64,000 bases of DNA from Granulicella arctica. GTDB taxonomy: Bacteria > Acidobacteriota > Terriglobia > Terriglobales > Acidobacteriaceae. Positions 25,952-35,132 of this stretch are shown here, in pieces. The notes beneath the pieces were generated by a model. It made no database searches. It saw only the letters and a program-made list of their open reading frames with translations, and was not told where the DNA came from. Position numbers and translations under genes: made by a program. The DNA is taken from contig NZ_JAGTUT010000005.1 in NCBI RefSeq assembly GCF_025685605.1, positions 1-64,000 on the forward strand, in the 5' to 3' direction. Numbering within the stretch: the first letter of the stretch is position 1; each line of letters begins with the position of its first letter.

Positions 25952-27604
25952 ATGAGCACTTTTGAAGATCAGGGAAACTTATCGCAGCACTTTGCCGCGC
26001 GAGTCGCATCGACTCAACGCCGGCTCACTCAAGACCTCGCCAGCGAGTACGACTACATCATCTGTGGCGCGGGCACATCCGGCTCAGTCCTCGCCTATCG
26101 TCTCTGCGAAGATCCAAGTGTTCGCGTGCTTCTACTCGAGGCTGGCGGCTCCGACGAGTCGGAGACGATCGAAGACCCAAACCGCTGGGTCATGACGCTT
26201 GGCAGCGAATCGGATTGGGGCTTCTCCGCCGCTCCCAACCCGCGACTCAATGGGCGTTCTGTTTCGTACTCCATGGGGAAGATTCTTGGCGGCGGCTCAA
26301 GCATTAATGTCTCCACCTGGTCCCGAGGACATAAAGCTGACTGGGATTTCTTCGCACGCGAAACGGGAGACGCCGGTTGGGGTTACGACTCTGTGCTTTC
26401 CCTCTATCGGAATCGCATCGAAGACTGGACCGGAAACTCTGACGTGCTGCGAGGTCAGGGCGGGATGGTACACGTCCAGCCTGCGCCGGATCCACATCCC
26501 TTTGCCGACGCCTTACTCGCCGGTGCCGAATCCGGCGGACTCCCGCGCTTCCCTAATCAAAACGGAATGTTGATGGAGTCCGCCGAAGGCTGTTCATTCG
26601 TCGATGAAACCGTCATGGCTGGAAAACGCCGTTCGATCTTCCGTTCCTATGCTTATCGAGCGATGGCACAGGGCAATCTCACTGTTCTAACTCAGGCACT
26701 CGTCCGCAGGATTGTCTTCGAAGGCACAAAGGCGGTTGGTGTTGAAGCGGTCTGGAACGGTTCTACAAAGACGTTCCGTGCGTCGCACGAGGTCGTTCTC
26801 TCGCAAGGCGCCATACAGACGCCGAAGCTTCTCATGCAATCAGGCATCGGCGATCCTGCTCATCTGAAGCAGTTCGGGATTTCCGTTCTACAAGCGCTCC
26901 CTGCCGTTGGCGCAAATCTGCACGACCATATCTCTTTTGCCTGCATCTGGGAAGGCACTGGCGAGCCGCTGCCGATGACGCCACGTAGCCAGACAGTAGG
27001 ATTCTGGAAGAGCGATCCTTCACTTACCGCCCCGAACTTTTACACCTACGCTATCGGAGTCCCCTTCCCAACACCCGAAAACGCAGCCTGGGCCGCTCCT
27101 CCTGCGCAGGGCTTTTCGATGATATGCGGCATGTCTCCCCAAAGCCGTGGCTCGATCCGTCTGACAGGCGCAGATGCAAATGCGCCGTTGACGATCGATG
27201 CAGGATATCTCAGCGATCCGCAGGACATGAAGGATCTGGTCGCAGGGATCACTCGCGCGCGGGAGATCGGCAACTCGACAGCCTTGCGACCATTCGCAAA
27301 GCGCGAGGTTCATCCCGGACCTGTTCAAGGTACGGAACTGGAAAACTTCTTGCGAAACGGCCTCGTCACGTTCTGGCACCAATCCGGTACCGCCAGGATG
27401 GGCAGCGACGAGAGCTCCGTGGTTGACAGCCAGCTAAAGGTTCATGGCATCGAGAACCTGCGCATCGTCGATGCGTCCGTGCTGCCCCGCGTCACGCGCG
27501 GTAACACGATGGCTCCATGTGTCGTCATCGGCGAGAAAGCTGCTGATTTTATCCATCAGAAGACGACGATTTCTGTTACGGAGTCGGTCCTTCAAACGGC
27601 GTAG
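25952..27604 (+). CDS. GMC-family FAD-dependent oxidoreductase (choline/alcohol dehydrogenase type)
   Basis: 550 residues, start preceded by GGAGGGAG. FAD-binding signature YIICGAGTSGSVLAYRL (about 32-50), GMC signature 1 around MGKILGGGSSINVSTWSRG, signature 2 region HEVVLSQGAIQTPKLLMQSG, and the C-terminal catalytic His in FWHQSGTARMG and the conserved RIVDASVLPRVTRGNTMAP. It oxidises an alcohol group on an unknown substrate using FAD. Followed by an SDR and an alpha/beta hydrolase on the same strand, suggesting a small catabolic operon. Confidence 0.92.
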   Translation: MSTFEDQGNLSQHFAARVASTQRRLTQDLASEYDYIICGAGTSGSVLAYRLCEDPSVRVLLLEAGGSDESETIEDPNRWVMTLGSESDWGFSAAPNPRLNGRSVSYSMGKILGGGSSINVSTWSRGHKADWDFFARETGDAGWGYDSVLSLYRNRIEDWTGNSDVLRGQGGMVHVQPAPDPHPFADALLAGAESGGLPRFPNQNGMLMESAEGCSFVDETVMAGKRRSIFRSYAYRAMAQGNLTVLTQALVRRIVFEGTKAVGVEAVWNGSTKTFRASHEVVLSQGAIQTPKLLMQSGIGDPAHLKQFGISVLQALPAVGANLHDHISFACIWEGTGEPLPMTPRSQTVGFWKSDPSLTAPNFYTYAIGVPFPTPENAAWAAPPAQGFSMICGMSPQSRGSIRLTGADANAPLTIDAGYLSDPQDMKDLVAGITRAREIGNSTALRPFAKREVHPGPVQGTELENFLRNGLVTFWHQSGTARMGSDESSVVDSQLKVHGIENLRIVDASVLPRVTRGNTMAPCVVIGEKAADFIHQKTTISVTESVLQTA

Positions 27605-27667
27605 CTCACGAATCGTTTACGCCGTTGGGCCGAACTGCGGTCTATTGGTCCACTTTAGGAGAGAACG

Positions 27668-28564
27668 ATGAAAGCGCAATCCAACGTCTTAGTGACGGGT
27701 GTCTCTTCGGGGATTGGTTTGGCAATTACCGAGTCCTTGACAGCGAGAAATATTCGCGTTTTCGGCAGCGTCAGAAGTCAGCGCGACGCTGAACGCCTGC
27801 TCGATACGTTCAAGGACCAGGTCGTTCCTTTGATCTTCGACACAACGGACAGGGACGCTGTTACGGCTGCAAGCGAACAGGTGCGTGAGTTGCTGAAGGA
27901 TGATCCTCTGTTAGGAATTGTTAACAATGCAGGTACTGGGACTGCCGCCCCGCTCTTGCACGTACCGATCGCCGAATTTCGCCAGCAGCTCGAAGTCAAC
28001 GTCATTGGAACCCTCAATGTCATTCAGCAGTTTCTCCCACTTATCCAAGGCTCAGGAAAAAGACCTGGAAGAATCGTCAACATCGGATCGACAGCCGGTC
28101 GTATCGGCATTCCCTTCTTCGGGGCCTACGCGGCATCGAAACATGCACTCACCGGTCTATCCGAGTCACTTCGGCGCGAACTCATGCTGTACGGTGTCGA
28201 CGTGATCACAGTTGTGCCCGGGCCTGTGAAGACGGCTATCTGGGATAAAGCAGAGGCTCTCAACTTTAGCGCATATAGCGATACGCCGTATGTAAACCTG
28301 ATTCAGGCGTTTCGCGACGCCATGGTCCGAGATGGAAGAAACGGCATGGAGCCACGAATCATCGGCGACACCGTGTTCACAGCTTTGACCGCAAAACGGC
28401 CGAAAGCCACATACATCCGCGTAGCAGGGCTTTTCTCTAATTGGATTCTTCCAACCAGGTTGCCATCACGATGGGTAGACAAATTGATTGGTGACAAAGT
28501 TGGCCTGAAGCTCCTCTCTGGACCGAAGAATCTACGACAATCCGCAACAAATCAATCTCGTTAA
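27668..28564 (+). CDS. Short-chain dehydrogenase/reductase (SDR)
   Basis: 298 residues with TGVSSGIGLAI (NAD(P) glycine motif, about 10-20), NNAGTG, the catalytic Ser in VNIGSTAGR and YAASKHAL with Tyr and Lys. A PGPVKTAIW motif follows. Classical SDR of the 17-beta-hydroxysteroid/retinol dehydrogenase type; substrate unknown. TAGGAGAG precedes the ATG. It lies 63 bases after the GMC gene. Confidence 0.9.
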   Translation: MKAQSNVLVTGVSSGIGLAITESLTARNIRVFGSVRSQRDAERLLDTFKDQVVPLIFDTTDRDAVTAASEQVRELLKDDPLLGIVNNAGTGTAAPLLHVPIAEFRQQLEVNVIGTLNVIQQFLPLIQGSGKRPGRIVNIGSTAGRIGIPFFGAYAASKHALTGLSESLRRELMLYGVDVITVVPGPVKTAIWDKAEALNFSAYSDTPYVNLIQAFRDAMVRDGRNGMEPRIIGDTVFTALTAKRPKATYIRVAGLFSNWILPTRLPSRWVDKLIGDKVGLKLLSGPKNLRQSATNQSR

Positions 28565-28607
28565 CAGCTTGCGTCTGCTGAAGACCACATTAGGAGATCG
28601 GAACACC

Positions 28608-29384
28608 ATGCAGAAGAAGCTCAGGGATGGAATCTCGTTGGCGTTCACAGATAGTGGAGAGTCCGGATCGCCGCTACTGCTTATACACGGATGGGGCTGT
28701 GACCACACGACTCTTCAGTATCAAGAGGAGTTCTTCCGTCGCACATGCCGCGTCATAAACGTCGACCTGCGAGGACATGGACAGAGCGACTCCCCAGCAA
28801 TGACCTATGAAGTCGGACAATTCGCCGATGACATCGCGTGGCTCTGTCGAAGGTTGGGGATTGAAAATGTGATTCTTGTTGGACATAGTATGGGTGGCGC
28901 GGTCGCCATAGAAACTGCTCACCTCTATCCGAACTTGGTACAGGCAGTCGCCATGATCGATACGGTATTTCAACCCGCTTCTTGCTTGTCGGAACTCCTT
29001 GCTCCTCTTCTCCCCGATCTCGAAGGAGATGATTATGAGAATGCGTATCGTTCAATCATGCACAATCTCAGTCGTGCCACGGAGAGAGAAGCTTTGACGG
29101 GCCTACTGCACACTCTGCCAGCGGCGCCTCAGCACGTGTTACTCGCCGCCCTTCAACAGCACATGGTCCGCCATGACTTCGCGAGGGCTGCGACAGCCTG
29201 TTCCATGCCCATCGCATACATAGCGGCATCCGGCGACTTCGCGGATATTGGAGAACTAAAGAGATTAATCCCACACCTCCTCTACGGCCAGACCCTAGGA
29301 GCAGGACACTTTGCTCCCTGGCTCGTACCGAAACAGGTAAACGCTATGCTCTCAGCGTTTCTCCAACTCGCTTTCACAAGTTAG
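28608..29384 (+). CDS. Alpha/beta hydrolase
   Basis: 258 residues starting at ATG 28608 (TAGGAG upstream). Oxyanion HGWGCD motif (about 26-31), nucleophile elbow GHSMGGA, and the C-terminal His in GAGHFAPW are in the expected order. Likely esterase or C-C hydrolase acting in the same pathway as the GMC and SDR enzymes. Its 3' end overlaps the end of the convergent truncated hydrolase by 11 bases. Confidence 0.85.
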   Translation: MQKKLRDGISLAFTDSGESGSPLLLIHGWGCDHTTLQYQEEFFRRTCRVINVDLRGHGQSDSPAMTYEVGQFADDIAWLCRRLGIENVILVGHSMGGAVAIETAHLYPNLVQAVAMIDTVFQPASCLSELLAPLLPDLEGDDYENAYRSIMHNLSRATEREALTGLLHTLPAAPQHVLLAALQQHMVRHDFARAATACSMPIAYIAASGDFADIGELKRLIPHLLYGQTLGAGHFAPWLVPKQVNAMLSAFLQLAFTS

Positions 29385-29931
29385 GTGGATCCATCCGGCA
29401 GAAGCTAGCCTCAAGCTCCCCTGCCAGCTCGGGATGCTCCGGATTTCCCATGATGACGGGAGCCATGGTCGCAGACCAGGCGATGTGGTTACTTTCCAAA
29501 GTATCTAGGAGGCTTTCAACGTCCGACCGCTCCATCCCCCCGGTGTAATCACCCGAATTGAAATAGCAGGGCGAAGGACCGATCATGGTCAATGAGGCGA
29601 ATCGGCCTGGATGCTGAATAGATGCGAGGCCGCCGATCATCGCACTGACAGAATGCCCCACGAAATCAACATCGCTCAAATCCAGCTCCTCAACGATGTC
29701 CAGCACATCTTGAGCGTAGCCGCGCAACGTACTGTACCTTCTTTTGTCGAATGCCGAGGCATCGGAAGAACCGGAGCCAACGTAATCGAATGCCACCACT
29801 TTGAAGTCACTCGCGAAGGCGGGGAGTACGTGACGCCACATGCTTTGGTCGCAGCCATAGCCGTGGGCAAACATCAGCGTTCTCGGGCCGCTGCCTGTCA
29901 CAGTCACATTGTTGCGAAACGTCGCTGTCAT
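29374..29931 (-). pseudogene. RsbQ-like alpha/beta hydrolase, truncated at the C-terminus
   Basis: 185 residues. The N-terminal two thirds match RsbQ-type hydrolases (MFAHGYGCDQSMWRHVLPAF, DYVGSGSSD, nucleophile GHSVSAMIG, MIGPSPCYFN). Full members are about 270 residues and carry the catalytic Asp and His in the last third, which is missing; the frame runs into the 3' end of the convergent hydrolase gene. RsbQ proteins work in stress-sigma signalling and strigolactone/karrikin-type ligand sensing. Loss of the catalytic residues suggests an inactive remnant. Confidence 0.72.
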
Positions 29932-29983
29932 TGGGCCTCCCCTCTAAGTATTGCAGAGCTAAGATGTCGTTGTGTAGCCCTCT

Positions 29984-30688
29984 TTAAAAGAGGCCCAAGA
30001 CGGTTGAAGGGGACTCAGGAAGCGGATTCAGCAGGTGAGGACCGTTTCCATTCAGCTTCGCGATCTTCCACGCCTTCATCCCTTCCCCTGGGTACGTCCG
30101 CACCAGATCCATTGGCAAATGCGACGGCTCCACATCGGCGAGCCAACGATCATAGTCCCTCGGTTCGATGATGAGGGGCGTACGGTCATGGAATGCCTCC
30201 ATAGTCTCGTTCGGGTCGCAGGTGATCATCGCGAAGCTCTCGATCACCTGGCCGCTGTTGTGATCCTTCCACCGGTCCCAAATCCCGCCGAAGGAGAATA
30301 GTCGATCGTCGGTTAGAGCTACCGCGTAGGGCTGCTTCGTCTTCTTGTCGATCGGCTCCCACTCATAGAAGAACTCGCCGGGGATGAGGCATCTTCGCCG
30401 TTGAAAAGGTTCTCGCCAGGAGCCGCTGGTCAATAGTTTGTCCGCCCTTGCATTGATGGTGTCGAACGGGGGCTTTGGCGTCTTAGACCAGAAAGGCACA
30501 AGCCGCCATTTTAGCAACGCCAGTTCACGCTCGCCGGTATCCCTGCCGAGGCGGATGACGGGCTGGATTGAATCCGGGGTGATATTCCAGTCGGGGCCGG
30601 CCTCTAGTGGTACTTCTCGAAGATCGCGCAGACGATAATGCTCAGCGATATGTTGTTTGTCGGATCGGCGTCCGTAGCGTCCACACAT
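29984..30688 (-). CDS. SRAP (HMCES/YedK)-family abasic-site shielding protein
   Basis: 234 residues starting MCGRYGRR, so the catalytic Cys2 is exposed after Met removal. Conserved INARADKL (Asn), CLIPGEFFYEW (Glu) and FHDRTPLII (His) motifs complete the active site. These proteins cross-link to abasic sites in single-stranded DNA and protect them. SOS-linked in many bacteria; here it adds to umuDC and the DNA ligase as DNA-damage cargo. Confidence 0.92.
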   Translation of the reverse strand: MCGRYGRRSDKQHIAEHYRLRDLREVPLEAGPDWNITPDSIQPVIRLGRDTGERELALLKWRLVPFWSKTPKPPFDTINARADKLLTSGSWREPFQRRRCLIPGEFFYEWEPIDKKTKQPYAVALTDDRLFSFGGIWDRWKDHNSGQVIESFAMITCDPNETMEAFHDRTPLIIEPRDYDRWLADVEPSHLPMDLVRTYPGEGMKAWKIAKLNGNGPHLLNPLPESPSTVLGLF

Positions 30689-30715
30689 GCAGACATCTTA
30701 GCGCGAGAGAGATCG

Positions 30716-31192
30716 TTACAGAGCGATGGTGGCTAGGGCCAGGCGGAGGTCCTCAACATTGCGATGTTGTACCTCCGCCCGTTCTATGAGCAAGCGGAAA
30801 TCAGGCTTGTCCTGTACCCCGCCGCAGGCAACGCTACGTTCAAGGGCTTTCCAAAGGTGAAGTTTCCCTTGGATTCCGAGCGAGAGAAATTCGAGACCTT
30901 CAAAGGCTCCAAATGTGTTCTTTCCTGCTCGGACTTTAAGGCTGACGACTCGGGAGCTGACCCAGGCAGCGGAATCTTTGATGGTGCTAGGGCCCAGGGA
31001 AAGGGATGACAACAACTTCTCAAGGGTGAGCTTGTCTTCTTGGACCTCGATCAATAGCGAGGTGAGGAAGCTGACTAGAACGGGCTCTCCTGAATGCTTC
31101 TGGAGCAGACCAATAACCTCTATCGCTGCGTTTGCACCGGCAAGATGGTCGTGAAGATACGTTGTCAGATCAGGATTCATCTTCGGCATCAC
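30716..31192 (-). CDS. Hypothetical helical protein, possibly ferritin-like
   Basis: 158 residues, almost entirely helical, with repeated LLxxL patterns (YLHDHLAGANAAIEVIGLL, ESKLHLWKALER-like stretch). Length and heptads suggest a four-helix bundle such as ferritin-like or DUF892 proteins, but no metal-binding ExxH pairs are obvious. Located between the SRAP and a secreted-protein gene on the same strand. Confidence 0.55.
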   Translation of the reverse strand: MMPKMNPDLTTYLHDHLAGANAAIEVIGLLQKHSGEPVLVSFLTSLLIEVQEDKLTLEKLLSSLSLGPSTIKDSAAWVSSRVVSLKVRAGKNTFGAFEGLEFLSLGIQGKLHLWKALERSVACGGVQDKPDFRLLIERAEVQHRNVEDLRLALATIAL

Positions 31193-31201
31193 ACTCGCAC
31201 T

Positions 31202-31972
31202 CTACCGGAAAGACGGGCTGATCTGTTCCATTCGCCAGATGGGCCCCTCTTCGTACAAGGGTCCTTCCTCTCGAACGAATGCCGGAGGATCACCGGCCTG
31301 GAGCCAGATATGGTAGTCGGCAGGCTGCTTGCCAATAATGGGCGCGACAACCCCCGCTACGCCACCCAGCTCGACGTGGAGGGTAAAATCAGTGGCTTTT
31401 CGCCGGAACGTGCCTACTCGAAATGAGAGAGTCCCCATTTGCCTGATTGCAACATGGATGAGCCGTGGTTTCTTGCCCGGTACAATGTAGGAGACCTTCG
31501 TCTCCGGAGACGAAGGAGGGATGTTGAGGATGAGATTCGGCGGAAGCCCGTTCGATACGTCCGGAGGCAGATCCATATGCTCCGTCGAAACGCTTCCGTC
31601 TTCAGCCTTGAATGTAAGGTTGCCACTTGTCATGTCAATGAGAAAGTCGATCGGCTTAGGAAATGAAGGCCCGTGCTGAATGTGATGGTCGGTCAACAAG
31701 CGAAAGACCTTATCCTGCGTGAAGACCGTTACGTCTTCATCCACAGACCCATCTTTGAAGCGGAATATCAACCGAGATGTTACCTTGCCTCTGCTGACGA
31801 CCTGCGTTGACTCGCCTGTCGCGATTGTCGTGCCATCCAAGGTTTTGAGAGCAAGGAAGCCGTGACTGGACCCTTGTCCGTACCGAACTGGAATAGGTTC
31901 TGCTTTCAACGAAGCAGCAAGGAGAAAGCTTAAGACGGTCGAGAGACCGAGCGCATTAGCGCAGAAACGCAT
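31202..31972 (-). CDS. Exported beta-rich protein, unknown function
   Basis: 256 residues with a signal peptide (about 1-24, ending LKAEP). The mature part has alternating strands (GFLALKTLDGTTIATGESTQ; FRFKDGSVDEDVTVF) and looks like a lipoprotein-localisation or beta-clam fold, without a recognised family. The next gene starts 9 bases after its stop on the same strand, an operon-like arrangement. A 158-base gap upstream contains nothing recognisable. Confidence 0.6.
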   Translation of the reverse strand: MRFCANALGLSTVLSFLLAASLKAEPIPVRYGQGSSHGFLALKTLDGTTIATGESTQVVSRGKVTSRLIFRFKDGSVDEDVTVFTQDKVFRLLTDHHIQHGPSFPKPIDFLIDMTSGNLTFKAEDGSVSTEHMDLPPDVSNGLPPNLILNIPPSSPETKVSYIVPGKKPRLIHVAIRQMGTLSFRVGTFRRKATDFTLHVELGGVAGVVAPIIGKQPADYHIWLQAGDPPAFVREEGPLYEEGPIWRMEQISPSFR

Positions 31973-32130
31973 GTTGGTGCTCCTTGGTTTATTTAGTGAG
32001 CAGATCCGTGAACTTGGACCGCAATAGGAGCTAAAAAGGCTGCCTGAAACCTAAACCCAAGACTTAATGTTCGGTTGCGCGGAGAAGGAAAACGGTACTG
32101 AGAACAGCCCGGCTTGTGGCGCTCCGCAAT

Positions 32131-32697
32131 CTAGCTAAGGCGTTTTCTCCGCAGAAACGAAGCCAACACGGTCGGACCAGCGAGAAGGAAATTAAGGAGG
32201 ATCTTTGGCAACACTTCTATGTCGTGAAGAACGGTCGTCTCATCAGAGCCGCCCAACATCGCACCATGACGCATGGCGTACCAACTGAAGGCAGCTGAGA
32301 TCGCAGACACTAAGAATGATAGGAGGAGCCCGCCGCTGAGGTGAGGTGTGTGCGCGAGTCGGTGAACTCCCGATTGAGCCAGAAGCATCATGCCCGGCAA
32401 ACCTATCCAGACCACGGCAGCGGTCGCCCAAAGAGGCTCAGCATTCCGCAACTGCTGTGAGATCGCTCCGATCAATCCTCCTGTGACGAAAGCAAATACC
32501 GCTTCGACGACGAGTGCCTTTGTCGCTTCTCCTCGCCCTGCCTGAAGATTCGTCAAGAAAAAGGCTGCTCCACGCACCGCTGCGGCAAAGGCCGCGGCCT
32601 TCCAACTCCACGGCGGAACCAGAGTCTTTACAGGATTGCGCACGATGTTGCGCAGTATTTGTCGAAGCTGTACTGGTGTACCTACCATCTGGTCCAT
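32131..32697 (-). CDS. Polytopic membrane protein, unknown function
   Basis: 188 residues with about five hydrophobic segments (about 33-50, 63-82, 90-108, 122-142, 166-182). A short cytoplasmic N-terminus precedes. No known motif. The 380-base stretch after 32697 up to 33077 contains one short plus-strand frame (32841-33038) discussed separately and otherwise nothing. Confidence 0.6.
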   Translation of the reverse strand: MDQMVGTPVQLRQILRNIVRNPVKTLVPPWSWKAAAFAAAVRGAAFFLTNLQAGRGEATKALVVEAVFAFVTGGLIGAISQQLRNAEPLWATAAVVWIGLPGMMLLAQSGVHRLAHTPHLSGGLLLSFLVSAISAAFSWYAMRHGAMLGGSDETTVLHDIEVLPKILLNFLLAGPTVLASFLRRKRLS

Positions 32698-32840
32698 AGC
32701 TCTTGTTTTCGATGCCTACAGGATGGTTTTGGCGATTGAACCAGCAAAGGTACGGCCGATAACCCGTCCGTTGGATTGCATACGCTAGGATTTCGCGCCA
32801 CTGTATAGATCAGGCACCGAAAACTGCCAGCGAGGTGATC

Positions 32841-33038
32841 ATGCAGGGGCATACTCACACCGAACGATACGGCATCAACCTAATGCCATGGCAGATCGAA
32901 GCTGCCGACGAGCTTGAGCAAGCCTGTATCCTTGTGGCCACGATGAACGGAAACGAGATGGTGAGCGTCTCTCTTCACGTCGCCTCTAGTCCGGCCGCCC
33001 CCAACCCAGATTGCAATAGCCGTACCTCTCAAAGTTGA
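32841..33038 (+). CDS. Questionable short hypothetical protein
   Basis: 65 residues. The ATG has GAGGTG 6-11 bases upstream and the first 45 residues have a protein-like composition (MPWQIEAADELEQACILVA), but the tail looks random and overlaps no conserved signal. Listed with low confidence because it is the only open frame in a 380-base gap. Confidence 0.25.
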   Translation: MQGHTHTERYGINLMPWQIEAADELEQACILVATMNGNEMVSVSLHVASSPAAPNPDCNSRTSQS

Positions 33039-33076
33039 TGATCTTGCGGCGACACAGACGGTGCACCCACATCGTC

Positions 33077-33655
33077 TTATCTCGGAACGCGTTCAACCGA
33101 GATGTGTTCTTTATGTAGGGTGACGTGCTGAGTGTCGTGTCGCTCTGTATCACGCTGAATGATGCGAATCTCTTCTTTGAGAACAAGCTCCTTCGTAAGA
33201 ACCAATCGCTCCTCTACGAGCGAGTAGATAGTCGTATTACCTTCTTGGCGGACCGGCGGAGGAGCATCTACAGGCTGGTTGATAACGATGCGTTCCACAT
33301 CAAATGTGCGGACCGCGAGGATCTCATCGAGGGCTTCGGTGTATGCCTGGACCGTTTTGTTCAGGCGAACGGTACCCGTAGCAACAGTCCGCTTCCCTAC
33401 TTCCAGTCTTTCTTCAACCAACGGGATTGTGACGCTATTGTTTGAGGAGAGAACGTCCGCCCGCATGTCAGCGGACTTCCATACGTCAGAGGTTTGAAGA
33501 AGCACACTGGTCGGCAGGCGAACCACTTCACCGTTGGCCATCCAGATCTCAGTAAATGGTTGAGTCGGGTCGAATTGCCCAGAGACGGCAAGGACATTGG
33601 GCCGGGTAGTGGGCTGGTCATCCACTGTCGACGTGGCAGATTCAGTGTCAGTCAT
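33077..33655 (-). CDS. DUF2382 (YsnF-type) stress protein
   Basis: 192 residues. Two units of the DUF2382 pattern, IPLVEERLEVGKRTVATGTV (about 78-97) and YSLVEERLVLTKELVLKEEI (about 145-164), after an N-terminal domain containing EIWMANGEVVRLP that may be PRC-barrel-like. These proteins are induced by osmotic or general stress in bacteria; molecular role unknown. Third of three related genes in this island, all on the minus strand. Confidence 0.8.
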   Translation of the reverse strand: MTDTESATSTVDDQPTTRPNVLAVSGQFDPTQPFTEIWMANGEVVRLPTSVLLQTSDVWKSADMRADVLSSNNSVTIPLVEERLEVGKRTVATGTVRLNKTVQAYTEALDEILAVRTFDVERIVINQPVDAPPPVRQEGNTTIYSLVEERLVLTKELVLKEEIRIIQRDTERHDTQHVTLHKEHISVERVPR

Positions 33656-33733
33656 AGAAACTCCTGAGAGGCAAATGCCACAGGCCGGACGTGTTGATGT
33701 CCGGCCTGCGTGTTGAGCGAGATACGTGATCGT

Positions 33734-34546
33734 CTAGTAGCGATCCTTCGCGATGCCGGCCCCGGTGGCCTCGCCGGGAACCTCCTCGACATCCACCTCT
33801 GTCTTGCGAACGGAATCATGGATGGCCTGAGTGCGCTCGCTGCTTTGCTTGCCAACGAGAACTTCCTCTACGACTCGGCTCGTCTTGCCCACGACGGCTT
33901 CCTCTCCAGTTGCGTTCAACTCGATGACAGATCCGCTACCGGCAGCAAAATCAGCTGCGGTTGCAGGCCGATTGACCACGCGGCGCTCCACATTGATCTG
34001 CTCTTCGCGGAGGTTGATGTCCGCGTCGACTGGACGCTCTACAACGTGGGAGTAGATGCGGACACCACCGCGATCAACCTCGCGCTTCCCGACTACGAGC
34101 TCTTCTTCGACGATTGGGATCGCTACGCCTTCTGCTGCGGTTGTCGCGGAACCTTCGTACTGACTGCTCGACCCGCCCTCGATATCGCGAGCGCCAACCT
34201 GCTTTAGAAAAGTGGCTGCCTCGGCAGCTTCCTCGTCCGGTACCGTGATTGCGAGGAGCGCACCACCCGCGTTTACCCCTTTCGCGTAATGATCATGGGC
34301 GTGGTCATCGCCGCCGCTGAGTGAACGAAAGAAGCTGCTGATCTTCTCTCCGATCCCCGTGCCGCCCCCGCTCCCGATATCTGTATAGCCTGATTCGTTT
34401 GCAGTTGGCGCAGACGATGAAGCTAGACCGTCATCATTGGCCATGACGTGGATGTTATGGGATTCGTAGCCGTCCGTGATCAACTCCTGCTTCGCCTTAT
34501 TCGCTTCCGCCATTGTGCTGAAAAGCCCTACGACTGTCTTCGACAT
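33734..34546 (-). CDS. YsnF/AvaK-type stress protein
   Basis: 270 residues from ATG 34546 (AGGAGA upstream); an in-frame TTG extension overlaps the OmpA gene and is rejected. N-terminal general-stress domain (MSKTVVGLFSTMAEANKAKQ) with a DHAHDHYAKG His/Asp-rich loop, then a DUF2382 domain (IPIVEEELVVGKREVDRGGV) with repeated RPVDADI/VVNRP and VGKTSRVVEEVLVGK elements. Paralogue of the gene at 35133. Confidence 0.82.
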   Translation of the reverse strand: MSKTVVGLFSTMAEANKAKQELITDGYESHNIHVMANDDGLASSSAPTANESGYTDIGSGGGTGIGEKISSFFRSLSGGDDHAHDHYAKGVNAGGALLAITVPDEEAAEAATFLKQVGARDIEGGSSSQYEGSATTAAEGVAIPIVEEELVVGKREVDRGGVRIYSHVVERPVDADINLREEQINVERRVVNRPATAADFAAGSGSVIELNATGEEAVVGKTSRVVEEVLVGKQSSERTQAIHDSVRKTEVDVEEVPGEATGAGIAKDRY

Positions 34547-34592
34547 ATATATTCTCCTGTTGTGAGTTAGCTGCTTGAATTGTTTGCAGTGC

Positions 34593-35096
34593 TTACTGCG
34601 GCTGCGAGAAGAGTTCGACGCGGCGATTATCCGCCTTGCCGTTCGGAGTCGCATTGGTGTCGGTGGGCTTCTGAGCTCCAAAGCCTCCGCCAGTCAATCG
34701 ACTTCCATCAATACCTTGTTCCTTAAGGTAGCCAGCGACTGCGAGTGCCCGCTGTTCCGAAAGATCTGCATTGTGGGGTGCTGAACCGGTGCTGTCGGTG
34801 AAACCCTCGATCCGGAGATGGGCGGAGGGATTTGCTTTCATCGCCGCTGCAGCTTGCTGTAGAGTCGCCTGGCCTTCCGGTGTCAGAGTGGCTTTGTCCG
34901 TGTCGAAATGCACAGAACCGAGGTCCGGAAATGCAGGCGCGGCAGCCGTTGAGCTGACAACTGGTGCGCCGTCAGCAGGATGGCGGTGGGTGAGGAAATA
35001 GGCGAGGAGAGCCAGCAGAAGAAGGAGTGGCAGGAGCCAAGCCCAAACGGGAATTCCCTTCTTGGTCTCTTCGTAGACTTTGACGCGTTCAGCCAT
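34593..35096 (-). CDS. OmpA-family protein with N-terminal membrane anchor
   Basis: 167 residues. One transmembrane helix (WAWLLPLLLLLALLAYFLT, about 18-36), a short linker and an OmpA C-like peptidoglycan-binding domain (FDTDKATLTPEG, IEGFTDSTGS, LSEQRALAVAGYL, NRRVEL). It probably links the inner membrane to peptidoglycan. It sits between two YsnF-type genes, so it may work with them under envelope or osmotic stress. Confidence 0.88.
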   Translation of the reverse strand: MAERVKVYEETKKGIPVWAWLLPLLLLLALLAYFLTHRHPADGAPVVSSTAAAPAFPDLGSVHFDTDKATLTPEGQATLQQAAAAMKANPSAHLRIEGFTDSTGSAPHNADLSEQRALAVAGYLKEQGIDGSRLTGGGFGAQKPTDTNATPNGKADNRRVELFSQPQ

Positions 35097-35132
35097 GAAA
35101 TTGCTCCTGGGGATACGGGATGTGCCTACAAA

